Shown here: in pieces, positions 21,801 through 38,077 of the stretch
Position numbering within the stretch: position 1 is the stretch's first letter
How the letters are laid out: each line of letters begins with the position of its first letter
Virus record (IMG/VR): IMGVR_UViG_3300032287_000467
Location: 1-38,182 of that record
From: a virus
Strand: one strand, 5' to 3'
DNA: 38,182 nt
Program-made: the position numbers and the translations under genes
The notes under the pieces: model-generated
Database searches by the model: none
Told to the model about the DNA's origin: nothing
Seen by the model: the letters and a program-made list of their open reading frames with translations, nothing else

Positions 21801-24800
21801 ATTAATTGCGTATCTGTAGGATTAGCATATGCTGAATACCATAATTCTGCATATTGAATAATACCTGCAGTAGATGTTTTTAATTGAACATTAAAATATG
21901 GTTGTACTGCTTCAGGAAAACTTGATTGCACCACAGGAACATATAATGTTCCAAATGTCATAGGGCTTCCTAAACTAGAATTATCTGCAGGAATAAATTC
22001 AGTAATAGGAGCATCATCATAAACTGAAGAATTAAATTCAGTTAAAATTAAACTTACAGTTATTTGACCATCTTCTTTAAATGATTGTGAAACTTTATTT
22101 ATTCTAAATGGTTTTTCAACCCATCCATAATTTGCATTTGTAAGTTCTACTATGTCACCTGCTTCTAATTGCAATCCTGTATATCCAATTTGACATTGGA
22201 TTTGCAAATCTTCTCTAGCAGATTTCAACATTCTTATTGCAATTAATTGCGCTGTTACATTGTTATTAGTTAAAGGCAATGCAACTGATTGTTTATTTAT
22301 AGGCTCATTAGGGAATAATAATTCGGGGGCAATTTCTGCTAAATCAAATAACACGCTATTAAAAGCATCTTGATTTGCGCTATCAGGAAATTTAACTTCT
22401 ATTACATTATATGAATTTGACAAATCTATAGGCGAAATAGTAATGCCAGAAATAATATTGCTATCTGTTAATTGCATTGCCACGTCATATGTAGCCTTTT
22501 GTATTATTACTCCCCATTGAGCAGTAATTTCATTGTAACGAATTAAAGAATCACAACAAGATGCCATGTCCTGTAAATTTGCCATTATTGATCTAGCAGT
22601 ATCTACAGTTCCATTAAATTTAAATCTTTGTTTTTGTGCTGTTCCACCTGTTGAAGGTGTGTATGTAATTAATTGATTACTGTAAGTTGTCAAAGCATTT
22701 AAACTATTTATATCAATTTGTGAATCAGATAAACCTGCACCATATCTTGTGTTTGTTAAATAATCATAAATGCAATCACCAGTATTTGTTCTTGAGTTTA
22801 TAACTTGAAATTTTGTTTGTGCTATGCCTCTAACATTTGCACTAATACTGTATGTCAATACAATAAGCGCAAATGCACAATTAGACATTTTTACTGGATT
22901 ACCCCAAGAATAATCCCCATTAAGATTTAATGTAACTTGATTAGCAGTTATATTGCAATTAGTAGGGTAATTAACACCATTACGATATAAATAAATTTTA
23001 ATTTTTCCTGCAACTGTTGTATCAGATAATCCTGTGGATTCATCATACAATGATGCAACTGTATAACCTGTACTATCAAATATTACTTTTTTACCACCGT
23101 AATAAATATCACCAAAACTAATAATATCTGGTGTTTGTCCAGAATTAGTATTTGTAACTTCAGATAAAGATAAACAATATAATAAATTTTGATTATCGTT
23201 TGAAATAATTAAATCCGTTATGATGCCGCCTACATATGCAGAACCATAAATTACAGGAAGTTTGTTATCTGTAGCAGGAGGAACTTGTTGACGATTTCCG
23301 GGATTTGGTGCTTCACCTGCCAAACCAAATGATGGTTGATTTGGTGAAAAAAATGCTTTAGAAATTACTGCAGATACAACCATATTGATTGCAAACGCAA
23401 TAGCCAATGTTCCTATACCTGCAGTTGCTAATGTTGCGCCTGTAATATACATAGCAATGGTCATGCCAATTGCACTTGCGTCTAGTGCAAAACATAATCC
23501 AAACAACAATATCCATAATCTAATAATCATTATTGAATCCAGTTTTCATCTAATTTTGTAAATCCAAATTTTTCATATTTCACATTAGGACTAGTTACCA
23601 TTTTTGCTATGGCAAATATTTCTATTCTTCCTTCTTGTTTTAATTTATTACCATATTCAATATAAGATTTTAAAAGTCTATAACCAACTGTTGTGTTTCT
23701 ATATTCAGGCAATACATACCATGCAAGTTCTTGCATTTGAAATGTTTTATCACACCATATAGTAGGTGTAATAATAGCCATTAATAATCCTTTACCTTCT
23801 TCTATAAATATAACTCCCATTCCTGCAAGAATGTTATCCAATAATTTGTGCCAATAAATTTCATTATCTAAATTTTGAAATTGTTTAATGTTACTTTCTG
23901 CTCTAAACAATTTCATTATTTTTATAATTTCTGTCTTATCGTATTTGTTTGCTTGTCTTATCGTCATGAATTTGATGGTGCATCTTTTCCAAAATAATAA
24001 TTAATATTAGATATAAATGCTACTCTGCTCATACTTGTATCGCCAGAATTAAAAAATTCCCATGAACTATTATTTGTATATCTACCTGCTGTTCTATTTT
24101 GCAAAATTAATTGTATAGATGATGCTCCTACAGTTATAACTCCAACATATGCTCTTGCTATTTCCATCCATTGTTCTGCAATAGAATATGTAGTTATATA
24201 TCCATTAAAATATTGATACAAACCTCCAACTCCACCATCTGTAAGTAAATTGCCATCAGTATCAAAAAAACCTTTCCACAATTCTATTTGTGAACCTTTT
24301 ATTTGTTGAGATAAAACTACACTTAAAAATGCAGTATCTAATCCTACTAAAGTAACAGAAGTTTCATTAGCAGTAGATTTTATATCTCTTTGTATATCTC
24401 CTATACTTATTACTTGTCCTAATCCTTCAAATGGATTTGTGCTAATTGCAGGAACAGTTATTGCAGAAGGTGCAGTAGAAAATAAAAATGTTTCTGTAGG
24501 TGTTGTGAGCCGAACAAATTCGGCATACCTAATATTATTAGTTTCATCAATTGGAGGAATTATATTCATAGCACACTTTCAAATGCTTTAAACCCACCGT
24601 TCCATTGTATAAATGAATCGTTTGCCATAGGCATTAATGTGTATGTAGGATAATCACGTAGTATTACTGGAAATGTAACACCAATATAATTATCTCCACC
24701 TAACAAAATTGTTTCTCCATATTCACCTATTACTGCATTTACAGGCACAGTTAATGTATCAATTAAATTTCTGTGTACTGGAATGTTTACAGTTGTTCCT

Positions 24801-27800
24801 GAACCTCGCATTACATTTGCAGTTGCTATGTAAGCATATCTACCTACTTGGCAAAAATCACCAATCTTTACAATGTATTCTGTAGGCGACATTAGTTCTG
24901 GCAATTCACCTAACACTAATACTTTTGCTGCCGATGTTGTTTGCCATTCACATAAAGCAATTTCATTTGATGTCATGTCGCCTTGATACGCTATATAGTT
25001 TACCCATCCTGTAGATTTAAAATTTAAATATTGTTCCAATGACATATCAGGAATACGCAATGAATTTAGTAGTTCTCTATTTTGACTATATAGCAAATAG
25101 TTCATAGGCTTCATTTCAAACGCAAATGGAACTACAGTTAATATTTCACTTGTAGATATACGTTGATTTCGGCTTACAACTTGACCAACAAATCTATGGT
25201 CATTAATTGCTAAACTTTCACTCACAGATAATATTGTTGTTAAACTCATTCTTACCTCGATGTTGGAACAGACCTACCTGCAGATTGATTAGCAGACCAT
25301 ACTGCCATTTTATTTTTTGCCAAAAATTGTGAAGCAGATTGTGTATCTATTGCTTGCATATTTTGTATATAAGGACCATTGTAAACTACACTTGGTTGAT
25401 TACTTCCCCAACTTGATGCTTGCATATTTGGTATTACTGTTCCTCTTTGTGAAGGAACAAAAATTTCAGGACCATTTTCACCTACAATTGTTGGGCTATC
25501 AATATCACCACCTGCTGCCGCATAAGTGTTTGGTATGCCACCAACACCTGCATCGTAATTAACACCTGATATAGATGGTGCGCTAAATGATGACCATAAC
25601 ATTCTAAAGATCATCATTGCTTGCGCTTTCATTTCCATGTATATCAAATCTTTGATAATACTACCAACTAATTCTTTAAAATTAAATTTGCCATTATCTA
25701 CAAAATTACGCAATGCTCTATCCATATTTGACATCACAGAATTAAATGCTGCAGCACCACGCTCCGATGCTTTATTAGCAGTTTCCTGATATTCCTTCAT
25801 TGCTTTGTTCCAACCTGCAGACCAACTATTTTGTCTTTCTATTTCTTTTTCAAAATTCTCCTGACGTTTTTGGTCAAGAGTTTGCATATTGTTCATTTCT
25901 AAATCTTTTAATTGATTTAATTTATTTACTTTATCTTCATAGATTTCTCTATCCCTTGTGGACTTTGCTGTTCTGTCGTATTCACGATTTAAAACGGTTA
26001 ATTCTTCCGCATACTTTGCATCTAATTCGGCTATCCTTTGTTTTGCTTCTATTTTTAATTTCAACAAATTAAAATCATTTGTGCTCAATTCAAAGGCTCT
26101 GCCTTCCAAATTCAACAATTCGGATTGCGCAGAATACTGTCTTTGCATTGCATCTAACTTCAAATTTGTTTGTGCTGCTAAATCTTGTTGTTCATACTTC
26201 CTACGCAAATCAATTTCTTGCTGTAGATTAGTCATTGTCATTTCGTTCAAACGCATTTGACCATTTATAGCCAATGCGTAGTATTCATTGATTTGACCAA
26301 TTTTTAATTCATGCAAATTCTTATCACGTTCTGCAGGTTTAGTTGCTACATATGCTGCTTCTGCTTCTTGTATTTCTCTAAGGCGATCTCTTTCCATCTT
26401 TGTAACTTCATTTTGCAATTGCAAAGATTTTTGCGCTATAGAAAAATCATCAGCATTAAATTGCGATTTTCTTGCGGATAAACTTAAATCATCTTTTTGA
26501 AATTCTAAAGAATCTTTTAACAGGCTTAATCGTTTTGCATATTCTTCATTTTGTTTTATAACTGCTTGCCTTTGTTTCTCAGCAATGTTTTCCGCTTCCT
26601 TTGCAGCAGTTTTACTTTTCTTAGAGTAATCACCACTTTGTGCTGCTTTCGCTTCTAGCGTTCCTGCACGTTTTCTATCCGGTGCATAATTACTTCCTAT
26701 TCTTGCTCCTGAACCTTCTTCACTTGGCATTCCTCCCATTGCTGCGCCAAAATCAATTTCGGTGTTTCCACCTCGTGACATTTCTTTCCATGTGTCAAAC
26801 AATGATGCAACATAGTTGACCACACTAGCCAATGGATTAAGAATTACTTGTAATGCCAATCCTAAATTCTTTACTGCTTTTTCAATGTTATCCCACGCTT
26901 GAGCATTTTCCTCAATAGAATTTGCAAGCATAGGATCAGAAAAACTTTTGTAATCTTGTATGAAAGTTTTCCAATCAACTCCTTTTGCTGCTTTCTTTAA
27001 TATGTCTTGTGCTAATGCTGCTTGTTTAGATTTATCTTCTATGCCACCTAAACCAATTGCTACACGTTTGAATAATTCTTCAAGATTTAAACTTTCAACA
27101 TCTTTGCCAGATATTTTTAATTCTGCAAACTTTGCACGTAATTCTTCACTACCACCTATAGCATCCTGTTGCGCAGATGCTAATGCACTAAACATAGTGG
27201 TAACATTTTCTGCTTCACCACCTGCACCTTGTAACGCACCTTTGATTGACAATAAAGATTCAGCAGTTAAATCATACGCTTTTGCTACATCCATTATTTC
27301 ATCTGCTTTAGCAAATGTTGCTGCCGCTACTGCAGCGATTCCTGTCATAGCCATTGCAGTTGCGCTTAATCCACGCATCAATGCTGCAGTATCTTTTTCT
27401 GCTTGTCTTAAATTTTTGCGTGTATTAAATTCAAAGTCTCGAGATTTTTTTGTAGCCTCATCCATGCCGGATAAAAATTCAGCATTGTTTATACCTAGCA
27501 CTACACCTAGTCTAGCAACGAAGGACATATTTATTTCCCAGTTAAAACAGTGGATTTGTATTTAGCCAACAATCTAGCAATTTCTTCTCCAAGTTTTGCG
27601 GATATTGCGACTTGATTTTTTTCTAGTGCAGGACGCAAGTATGGTCTAGGAGGTAATCGTACTGTTCCGAATTCCCTTTGTAATGCTTCATGACCACGTT
27701 TAGACATTCCTGTTGGTTTTTCTATTGCTGTATTTTTATTCTTTGTTCCAAACTCTGTTGCAATAGCACGAGCATCTGAAACATCACCAAGATTTACTCC

Positions 27801-30800
27801 GTTTACATATTTCTTTTTTAATTTTGCAGATACAGTAGCAACAACTATGTCACCTGCTTTAACGTAATGCGATCTCCAATCACGTTTGTTTGTTGCTCTT
27901 GCGCCTACAGTCAATGTTCTTTGAAGTTGACCAGTATCTAAACCGTGATTAGGTTTTAAATTTGCTTTCGCTGCAGCCAATGCAATTTTCATTGCGTTTC
28001 TTGCTGCAGGAACTAATACATTTTCCCTTGTGTTTGCCACACCAAAATCTTTATTGATTTGCTCAACCAAATAATTCCACTCGGAAAATCCATAAAATTT
28101 AGTTTTTTTATTTATCATAGTTTCCCTTGCGCATTTGGCATTGACATCATATATGCTACTAATCTGTCATTTGCATTTTTTCGTTTTTGTTCATCAGTTA
28201 ATGGTGGATAAATGTAATCATGAACACTAGTTAATATACCTTCTAAAGTATAAGCAGTTTGTCCTTGTGACCTTAAATAATTAAATACACCTGCAGTTAA
28301 ACTTCCTAATGTAGTTAATACTTGTTTATTGCCTATAAGTCCATCTGCTAATGCTACTGTAACTAGTTTTAAATCATCCTCGCCCATTGCATCAGGATTG
28401 CCACCATGAGCAAGGATGTATGCCCTTGCTTGCAGACGCAATGAGCCGATTAGTTTTTTCTTGTTTCCTCGTAATTAGGAGAAACAACTTCAATAATCTT
28501 TTTCATTAAATCCATTTGAATACTAAATGGAAATTCCGCATCTATTTCTTTGTAAGTAATTTGGCTCATGTCAAAATCTTTTTGAGCAGGAACTAAAAGC
28601 CTTACCATTTCTACAATTCTTTGTTCTGTCTGTACGCTAATCTTTGCCAATTCACGCAATGATTTGTCGTTGATAAATACGTCATCATTTTCAAAACGTA
28701 TTTTTTCGCCTTCTAAAGTTTCTTCCCTACCTTCAAATGGCTTATAAATTTCTTTGTATTTTTCTTCATACTCTACTTCAGCAACTCTTTTATTGATTGC
28801 TTCCATTTCTGCAGCCAATGGAACACGAACTTTAAATGGTTGACCATTCAATAAAAATGAACGGATACGCAAATCATCGTGATTAACTTTTAGTACGTTT
28901 GATAGTTTCATGTCTTATGCCTTTATCATCTTGTTGTAAATCTTATTGTTTAATTCCATTACATAAGTAACAATTTCTTCAGGCGACATTTTATCGCCAT
29001 GTGCAACTGCCATTCTGTAAACAACATCTATTCCTGCTATACGTTGTTGTTGGAATCCAAACCAATTCTTATCACCGCTATTTGCTCTAGTGATTAAATA
29101 TGTAAGTAATGCTTCAGAATTATTTTGTATTGTCATGTTTTAAAAAAGCCCCCGAAGGGGCTTCCATATTAATCGTTAGACCAACCGTAAGCATTACCAC
29201 CAGTAGGATGAATTGTGAATTCAAACTTACCTTCAGCAGACGGAGCCATATCCCACTTCAAACCACCAATACGACCATTAAAAGCATATGCAACTGTATT
29301 AGAACCATCATATACAGCAATAACATAAGTACGGATGATAGTGCCATTGTAACCATCATTACGCATTAATAACTGTGCTGCATCAGCAGGATTCCAAGGA
29401 CAAGTTATTGTCAATGACGTTACTTGATTTTGTGTAGTGATTTTAGAACCAGTACGTTCACCTGCTACAGAGTAAGCAGCAAACGCATCATCACTACCAA
29501 ATGCAGGTACAGCCTCAACTGGAATTTGTATGCCATCACCACCTGCACCACCTGCAGTAGTGCCAATGATTGTTTCCACATCAGCCCATGTACCTAGTTC
29601 TGTATTAGTTAATGGTGTAGGAGTAGCACCTGTTTGACACCAGATTGTTGCTACATATCCGGGGAGAATTTTATTGATAAGAGCCATTTTAAATTTCCTT
29701 TAAAAAAAATTGATAATTCTTATCTTATGCAGGTACGTCCATCGTGCAATCTAAAAAGATTTGATTCATACCTAAATCATTATCGTATCCGTTATACAAC
29801 CAATTAACATCTATTTTTGCTACAAAGAATCCAGTAGTAGCAGGATCACCAAAAATGCCAGAATAACCATGCAAAGCATTAAGTAGAGTATTTGATAAAT
29901 CAAAAGCATCCGAGTAATCCTTTGTAAAGATTGACGTTTGAAATATTGGTCTATCTATACCTTTGTTACTTTGTGTTTGTCCTGTATATACATCTTGATG
30001 AATATTTCTTAACTGCCATGTTACAAACTTTTCTTGCGTAGCCCAATTTCTATTGAAACTTGCATACACAGGCACAGGAGAAAATACCTGTGACAATTTG
30101 TATTGAATACATTGCGCATATACGCTTGGATTTAGTTGTGTCGTCATACTGGAGTAGCCGGATCATTTCTATAACAAAGGAATGTAACTTTCATCCTATC
30201 ATTTGATTCTCTTACATCAGTAATTCGCCAATCAAATCCTCGCCATGTAATACTATACAAATTTTGGTTGTCCACAATTTGTTTTGTATTAGGTGTGTAA
30301 TTAACTGTAATACTTACCAAATCTTGATACACACGATATCGTTCTGAAATTCGCAAACTGTTTGCAACATCATGCACTAATCCTCTTGTTTGAAACCATT
30401 CAGTGATTGTAGTTGTATATGCACCATACAAATCTGTGCCATTTTCAACATTGTTGATAGTTAAATTTTCATATCTAACTATTGTCATTACATCACCAAT
30501 GGTTTGTAAGGACGCAATAACGCATCTACACCAAAAGGAATTTGCGCTTTCATACCTACTGTATCACTAACCGTTGAACGATTATTATATAAATGCGTTA
30601 ACAACATCAATCCTGCTTGTTGTATAACAGGATATTGCGACAATGGATTTGCATTTTGTGTATATGTAACAATAACTGGATTAGCAACAAACTGATTTAA
30701 TGTATTAGGAATAGTATTTAAAATTACTCTATTTCCTGTTGGGTCATAAGAATAATTTTCTGGGTCGATCAATTCAGGAATAGTGTTAGATGTTGTGTAA

Positions 30801-33800
30801 CATTCAACTCTATTTATTGTTACTCCTGCCTGTGTTTGAAATTGCACAGATACATTAGGCAAATCTAAATACACTTGCGTGTTATACAAACCAAAATTCA
30901 TATAGTAGATTTTCCATTGCGTAGCAAAAATTGCCATGCCTAAATAATCTTCTATTGCCATACGTGTTGCTAACTCTAATCCAACTATATAATCATCCTG
31001 ACTTTCATCATTAAATAAATTTAGTTGTTGCGTTATTTGATCAGTAGTTAACCATTGAGTAGAAGTATCACGACCGATCTGTTCCATCTTTGCATAGTTA
31101 AATGGATTTCTGTCATTTCCATAAAACGGAGCAAGAGTTAAATTTTCCACAGCCATGATATTTCCTTATTAAGCAGCACTAGCACGAACACCTGCAAACG
31201 GATCACGTACAGTTGATGCAAGACGTTTTTCCGCATACATTGTTATGAATCCGGGAGCCGTTTGTTCATACATTTGTACGGACATTTCTTCCACGTCTGC
31301 TATAGTCAAAAATCTATCCCAGTTTGCTAAATAGATTGGGAATGTTTCAGACATATAAGGATTAGGAATTACTTTCCAACCAAATATAGAACCTAATGCA
31401 CCACCTTCTTCCGGTTCACCCATTTCTAAAAACAATGGCAATCCTTGTGAATCTTTTAGTTGACGCAATGTTTGTATCATTGTAGGTGTCATCATCCATG
31501 CAGTTGTAGGTAATCCCCAATACACAGAAGGTAAAGCGTTCGCAATGTTTGTAACTTTGTTGTATGTAGGTGTTGTTCCTGCTAAAGATACAGTTGCAAT
31601 GCTGTGAATACCGTTTGTTATTGCTGTACCACTAGTGCCATATGCAGAAGTAGAAGCAGTAACGTAAGAATCTAAACCACGTAAACCATTAGTTCCACCT
31701 GTGGTTGTGGTTGTTGTTCCTGCTTGGTCATTGTTGATTGCCATAGATGCGCCTTCTATTTGGCTAAACTCCGCAATCAAATCTTCAACTAATTCGTTTT
31801 GTAAACCATTAATATCATCTAAAGCAGCAATACGTACTGGTAATTGCGCAGTGATAACTCGTGTAGGCATTTGCCAAAAAGATGTAGCAGTATTTGGTGT
31901 GCCGCTATCAGGAGTAAATGTATATCCCCATGGATTTGTAGCACTTGCTGCATTACCAGTTTTTGCTACAAACTGTACTGCAGAATTATTTGGTGTTTTT
32001 AAAATTCTTGAACCCATGCGAAACGGATTCATAGATCGTTGTCTTGCAAACACATCATCAAAGTAAGTGCGACCGCCAATATCAAGACCAGAACCAGTTA
32101 AGGTACTTGCCTCGGACAGATCAATCGTTACTTTACGATTTTCTGCAAGTGCTTTTTTGATGCCATCTAAAATTTTTTGAGTCGCACTCATTTGTTTATC
32201 CTTTAAAAAATAAAGAGAGGGGAATAAATCCCCTCATCCTTATTACGCACCAGTTGCAGTTGAACGATAACGGATGATGCTGAATGGATCAACCACTGAG
32301 CATGACAAACGTTTTTCGCCATAGAATGTAATGAATCCAGGAGCCGTTTGATCGTATCTACGTAGAATCATATTCAAACGATCTACAATAGTATGACCAC
32401 GTGACCAATCACCAAAGTACATAGGATATTGGCTATTAGTACCTGCGCTGCCACCTGATGCAATAGGACTTTCAATATAATTGTTTACAACTACATCAAA
32501 GCCTAGCAACTTACCTACAATGCCTTCATATACTAATGGAGACATACGTTCAAATATAGGTGTGCCATTGTCATCAACTAGACCACGAATACCTGCCAAC
32601 ATGATTGGACTCATTACAAATTTTGCAGATGGTGTCCAGTATTGTTGTGGCAAAGAATGGATGAAAGTAATAATGTCTTGGAAGGTAACATTGTTTGCTG
32701 AACCAAAACCATTAGTAGTCAACTGGTCATAAGTAGCAATGTTATGCAAACCATTTGTTACTGCAGTACCAGAAGTACCAAATGATGCGGTACTAATAGT
32801 GCCACCTGTATAAGATGAATTGGCTCCCGGATACGAATTTAAACCACGTAAACCATTCGTGCCACCAGTAGCAGTAGTAGTTGAACCTGATTGATCATTG
32901 TTGATAATCATGGACAAACCTTCGGACTGCGAAAATTCTGCCAACATATCATCAACAACATTGGATTCCAAACCATCAATATCATCCAATGCTGCAGTAC
33001 GGATAGGGAACTGTACGTTTAAGTCAGCCATGTTTAACTGCCAGATAGTAGTAGCCTGTGTTGTATCTGAACCATTGTTTTGAATTGCGTATCCCCATGC
33101 AGGACCTGCATTGCCTGTCTTTGCACGATACTGATAAGTTGAACCATCAGTGGAAACATTACGTGAAACACCACGCATTGGATTCATCAAACGTAATGCA
33201 TGGAATACTGGATCATATGCAGTACGACCACCAATACCTGCACCAGATGCAGTAAGTGTTGATGCTTCTTTTAAGTAAGCGTCATACTGATCAGCAGATT
33301 CCCACAGTTTAATTTCTTTGTCCAAACGTGTATTGGATTTTGTAAATTCCTTCAACTGTTCTTTAACCATGCGGTTTACATCGCCACGAATGGTCTTAGC
33401 AGGTTTGATTAGTTCTGGAACTTTGATAGCAGCAACTTTGGCTTCTAGTGCTGCAAACTTTTCGTTGATTTCTGCTTTTGCTTCTTCCACAGAAGTTGCA
33501 ACTTCGGATTTCACTTCTTCAATTTTAGAAAGGTTAGACGCTTCAATTGCATCAACTTTTTCAATGATTTTTTCAATAGACATTTTGCATTCCTTATTTA
33601 ATGCGTTTAGAAAGTGCCATCAACAATTCTCTTTCCTCAAAGGCTTTTAGAATTGCATCGGCTTCGTTTATCACCGCATCAGATTCACTCGGACTTGGTA
33701 TTACTTCATCAGGGATTGCAGCATCACGCTTTTCCAAAACCTTTTTGAAGATACTTGATGCGGTGACCGCATCTTTTTTAGTCACTCCTGCTTCACGCAA

Positions 33801-36800
33801 AAGTTTTTCTAAAACTCGTGGATTCACTTGACCATCTGCGTCAAATGCTTCTAAAGATTGGATTTCTGCATTAGGATTATTTGGATACATGACTACGGAC
33901 ACTTCACGCAAACCACCTTTTGTAATTTGGAAATATCCTTCAACATCATCACCACTCATTAATGGATTTCCTTCTGCATCCACCATTCGTGCATCTTCTG
34001 CATATGCACCAACAGAAACACCACCAAACATAGCAGGTGATTCTTTTAAAATTTGGTAAAGATCAGAACCGCCTATAGTGTTTAAATACAAGCGTCCTTT
34101 CGCTGTCATGCCTTCATCGTCAAATGAAAATTCATTCCATTCGCCCATAGGCATACCCATGTCATTGTGATTAAGGAACATAGGTAAAGGCTTATTAGAT
34201 TCTGCAAATTCATTTGCCCAATCCATAAAGCCTTCCGGCTGATAATTAAATTTTCTTCCGTCTGCGCCTTCCCTTGCTCCCCAAGTTGTAACTCGGGCTT
34301 CAAGTTTTCCGCTAGGATTTAGGCTTTCGTTTGCGTCCTGCTTTAGGCTTACTTTCGCCTCGCAAAGTAGGTTCACGTTTTTCATTTATCACCCCATTGT
34401 GAATTGATTGATCATTGTCTTGTATCTTATGGGGAACGGCTTTTTGTGGAATGATAACATCAGACTTATTAATCTGTGAAGTCATCATACTTAGCATTTT
34501 CTTTAGGATGTTCATGTTGTTCCTATGTTTGCTTTGCGTGTTTGATTTCCACCACCACCACCAGTATCTTGTGGACTAGTGCCTTTTATATTGTCAGTCG
34601 GTTTGCTATTTATTCGCAATTCGTCTGCACCATCTAATTTCTGCATATTTAAATATTCTCTTGCTTCATTAGGTGTAATCAAACCTGCATCTACACCTGT
34701 TTTCACAAAATTCATTTGATCTAATGCTGCACCTTTAAGAAAATCTTTGGTGTCAAAACGTACTACTAAATTTGGATATCCTTTAAGCAAAGATTGTTTT
34801 AATTTTTGCTCAATGTTGATAATCAATGGATACATAGTTGTTTTATAAAATTCATCCAACATTGTTTGCGTGTTGTTGAACTTTGATTCACCTATGTCTA
34901 GCATAGCAGCAGGAACACCAAATAAACCGCATATACGTTTCATGGTTTGCAGTTTTAATTCCGCTGTTTGTGTGTCTTGCAATGTAAGCATAGATATAGG
35001 CTCATACTTCATGCCTTGATCTAGCAACATTCCTTGACCTGCTTTACTTAGATCAGTACCACGACTTCCTGTCATTGCATTCCAAGTTTCTTTTAATCGT
35101 GCAGCAATTTCTTTGAATTTATTATCAGGAATTACTTGGTCAGTATAAAAAACTCCACTAGGCTTTGCGCCATTTTGCATTATGAAGTTTGCATATACGT
35201 CTATATCTTGGTCTAGTGCTACTAATTCTGTAGCAAGAATACCTTTATTAAAACCGCTAGAACCTTGCCATGCTGCTTCGGATACGTGCATTACTTGGTG
35301 TGCTTCCAAGTTATGACCTTTATCAAATCCCCATGATGGAGTTGATAATCTGTAATTCGGATAACGTGTTTCGGAAAGAATAGTTGTAATTAGAGTTGAA
35401 TCTAATACATACATTTCTATTGGTGTTTGTGACGGATCATTTTGGTCTTTGCGCCACCATAGGGTAAACGTCTCGCCAGTGATGTCCTGCCACATACACC
35501 ACTGATACCAAAACTCGTAAGCAGACTGAAAATTATTTGGATTTGTTATTAGGCTTAAAACTTGTTTCGCTTTTGTTTTATCCCTTGTTCCTACGCTTGC
35601 GTCAGCAATAGCATCTACATAAGTGCCATCATCTGTCTTGGACATAATACTTATGCCGCATTGTGCTAATGTTCTTGCTTTCACATTTACACAGGACATT
35701 ACAGTTGAATTGCGTGTTAGTGCGCTAACATCTATTACACGACCTGCAGTTGTTGTGCTTGATGTAGTTACATACAATAATTGACTTGCGGTAGGTTGTT
35801 TTTGATTCTTGGAATATATGACTTGATTACCAAGTTGCATCTGACCAAGAACTGTATTAGCCTCTTTGGAAGTTGCTTTTTTTCCTTTGAAAATATCAAA
35901 TATTGCCATGTTTTCCCCGCAATTTTTATTGCTTTTCCATCAAAAACTTCTGAATCCAAAACTTTTTGAAACGAATGGATTGTCCAGTGAACAATGTGCA
36001 GCAATAATTAACGCAATAATTCCATCAACTTTTGCTGCTTGGTCTGCTTCGTTTTTGCGTACCTTGATGTTTCCATTTACATCCGTATACACTTCGCAGT
36101 TACCTAATTGCCATCCTACAAAAGGATTACCGTCATGTTTTATTTGTTTGTTGAGAATCAATTTCTCAATGTATTTTGATGGATTGTTTAATACAGCCAT
36201 TCCCTGTCCTACCTTTTTAACAGGAATTCCGTAATCATGCAAGCGTGCAACCATACTTGCCGCATTATACGCATCATATCCTACTTCTTGTACATCATAC
36301 TTCTCACATTGTGACTTAATAAATTCAGATATTTCCCTGTCATCCATTACGTTACCTTCCGTTAATTTTAAAATTCCTGTGCTAATAGCAACTCTAAAAA
36401 TATCAGAATAGTGTTTAGGAATTAAATCTAAACTTTGTTCAGGAAGGAAAAATTGCCATTCTGCTTCATAGTCCATTTCTCCAAATCGTTTTAACGTGCA
36501 TACAGCATTTAAATCTCGGGTTGCTGCTAAGTCAAATCCAATGAATACCGCTTCCGGTTCTTTTCTCGGTTCTTTTATAATACATTCCGCATCATCCCAA
36601 TATGATCTATCCAACCATGCTGTATTTGCGGATACAAAGATGTTTAATGTTTTACAAAGGAATTCATTTAGTGCTGCAGGTTTATGCTTGGCTTCATCTG
36701 CTCGTTGCGCAATAGCACTTTCAAACACACTTATTCCGTGCATTGGATTTGCCTTCGCCCATGTTTTTGGGTCTCTCCAATCATCCGCAAGGTCTAATCC

Positions 36801-38077
36801 ATACAACAATCCAAACCATCTTGGATTATCTTCCGCTTCACCTGTTAACCTTGAACGGAACAAAGAAAAATCTTCATAGAATTTTGTGTCTTTAGTAAAG
36901 GATGCAGTTGTAATGTAAATCCGCAATGGATTCTGTCGGGCAACCATACCTGAATGTAATACTTCTATACTGTTCCTATCCACGATTTGTGCTGCTTCGT
37001 CAATGATGACGCACGATGGATTTTTACCGTCACCTGTTTTTTTGGTGTCACGACTTAATGCCTTAAACATGGATTGTGAATCTCCACGTTTGTTTATTGT
37101 GTATTTGCTTGGATTGAACATATCGCTCAATTCCTTTGGCATATTTTCCACAAAGCCTTTAGCAGCATCAAACACAATTGTCGCCTGTTCCCTGTTTGTA
37201 GCCAATGTAAACACTTCTGCACCTGCTTCGCCACAAAGCAATTCATACAATGCTATTACCGCTGTAAGTGTGGATTTACCTGCTTTACGTGGAATAAAAA
37301 GGATTACGTCTGTAACCATCCTATGTGACAAATCTTTTTTGCTGCGGAAACCATATACAGCACATATCAAAAGAATTTGGAATGGTTCTAATTCAACTGG
37401 TTCACCTGCTTGTGGACCTTTGGTGTGGACAAGTGCTGCAGCAAAATTCAACAAGTGTTGCGGGAAGCGTTCGTCAAATACCCATTCCCATTCCTTGTTT
37501 TCGTATTGGTTCAAAAACCGTTGACACGACAAACGTACTTCGGTGCAAACATTAATTTCACCTTTGGCTACATCCCTTGCATACACTACTCCATCTTGCC
37601 AATTCATCAGCCTAATGGACCTTTCAAGAATTGTGCCAATGGACTATCTTCCTCTATTTTTCCTGCGGACAACCTGCTCCGTGGAGTCAATCCCATTTCA
37701 TTCATCAGTTGTATAATAATTGTCATGGTTTTATTTCTAACAGAAATGTAAGGATTAGGACCTACTGTTTGTCCATTGTTAAATTGCGTGATAATGCCGT
37801 TCTTGTTTATTCCCTTAGTGCATTTCACATACGTATCTATGTGGTCAGCAAGCATTGCCAGTGTATGCTTATCTTGGTCATTACCTATTCCGTAAACTGT
37901 AAATAGGAAATCTGCCGTTTCCTCCACAAACTTTTTTTTATCCCATGCGTCAGGATTGTCCATCCATTCAGCGGATGGAATTCTTTTTTTAATATTGTCT
38001 GGAATGTGTGCTGCAGATTTTTGTCTTGGAGTCGTGCCATCAATTAAATGTAACTCCGGTGCTTTTCTATTTCCCAT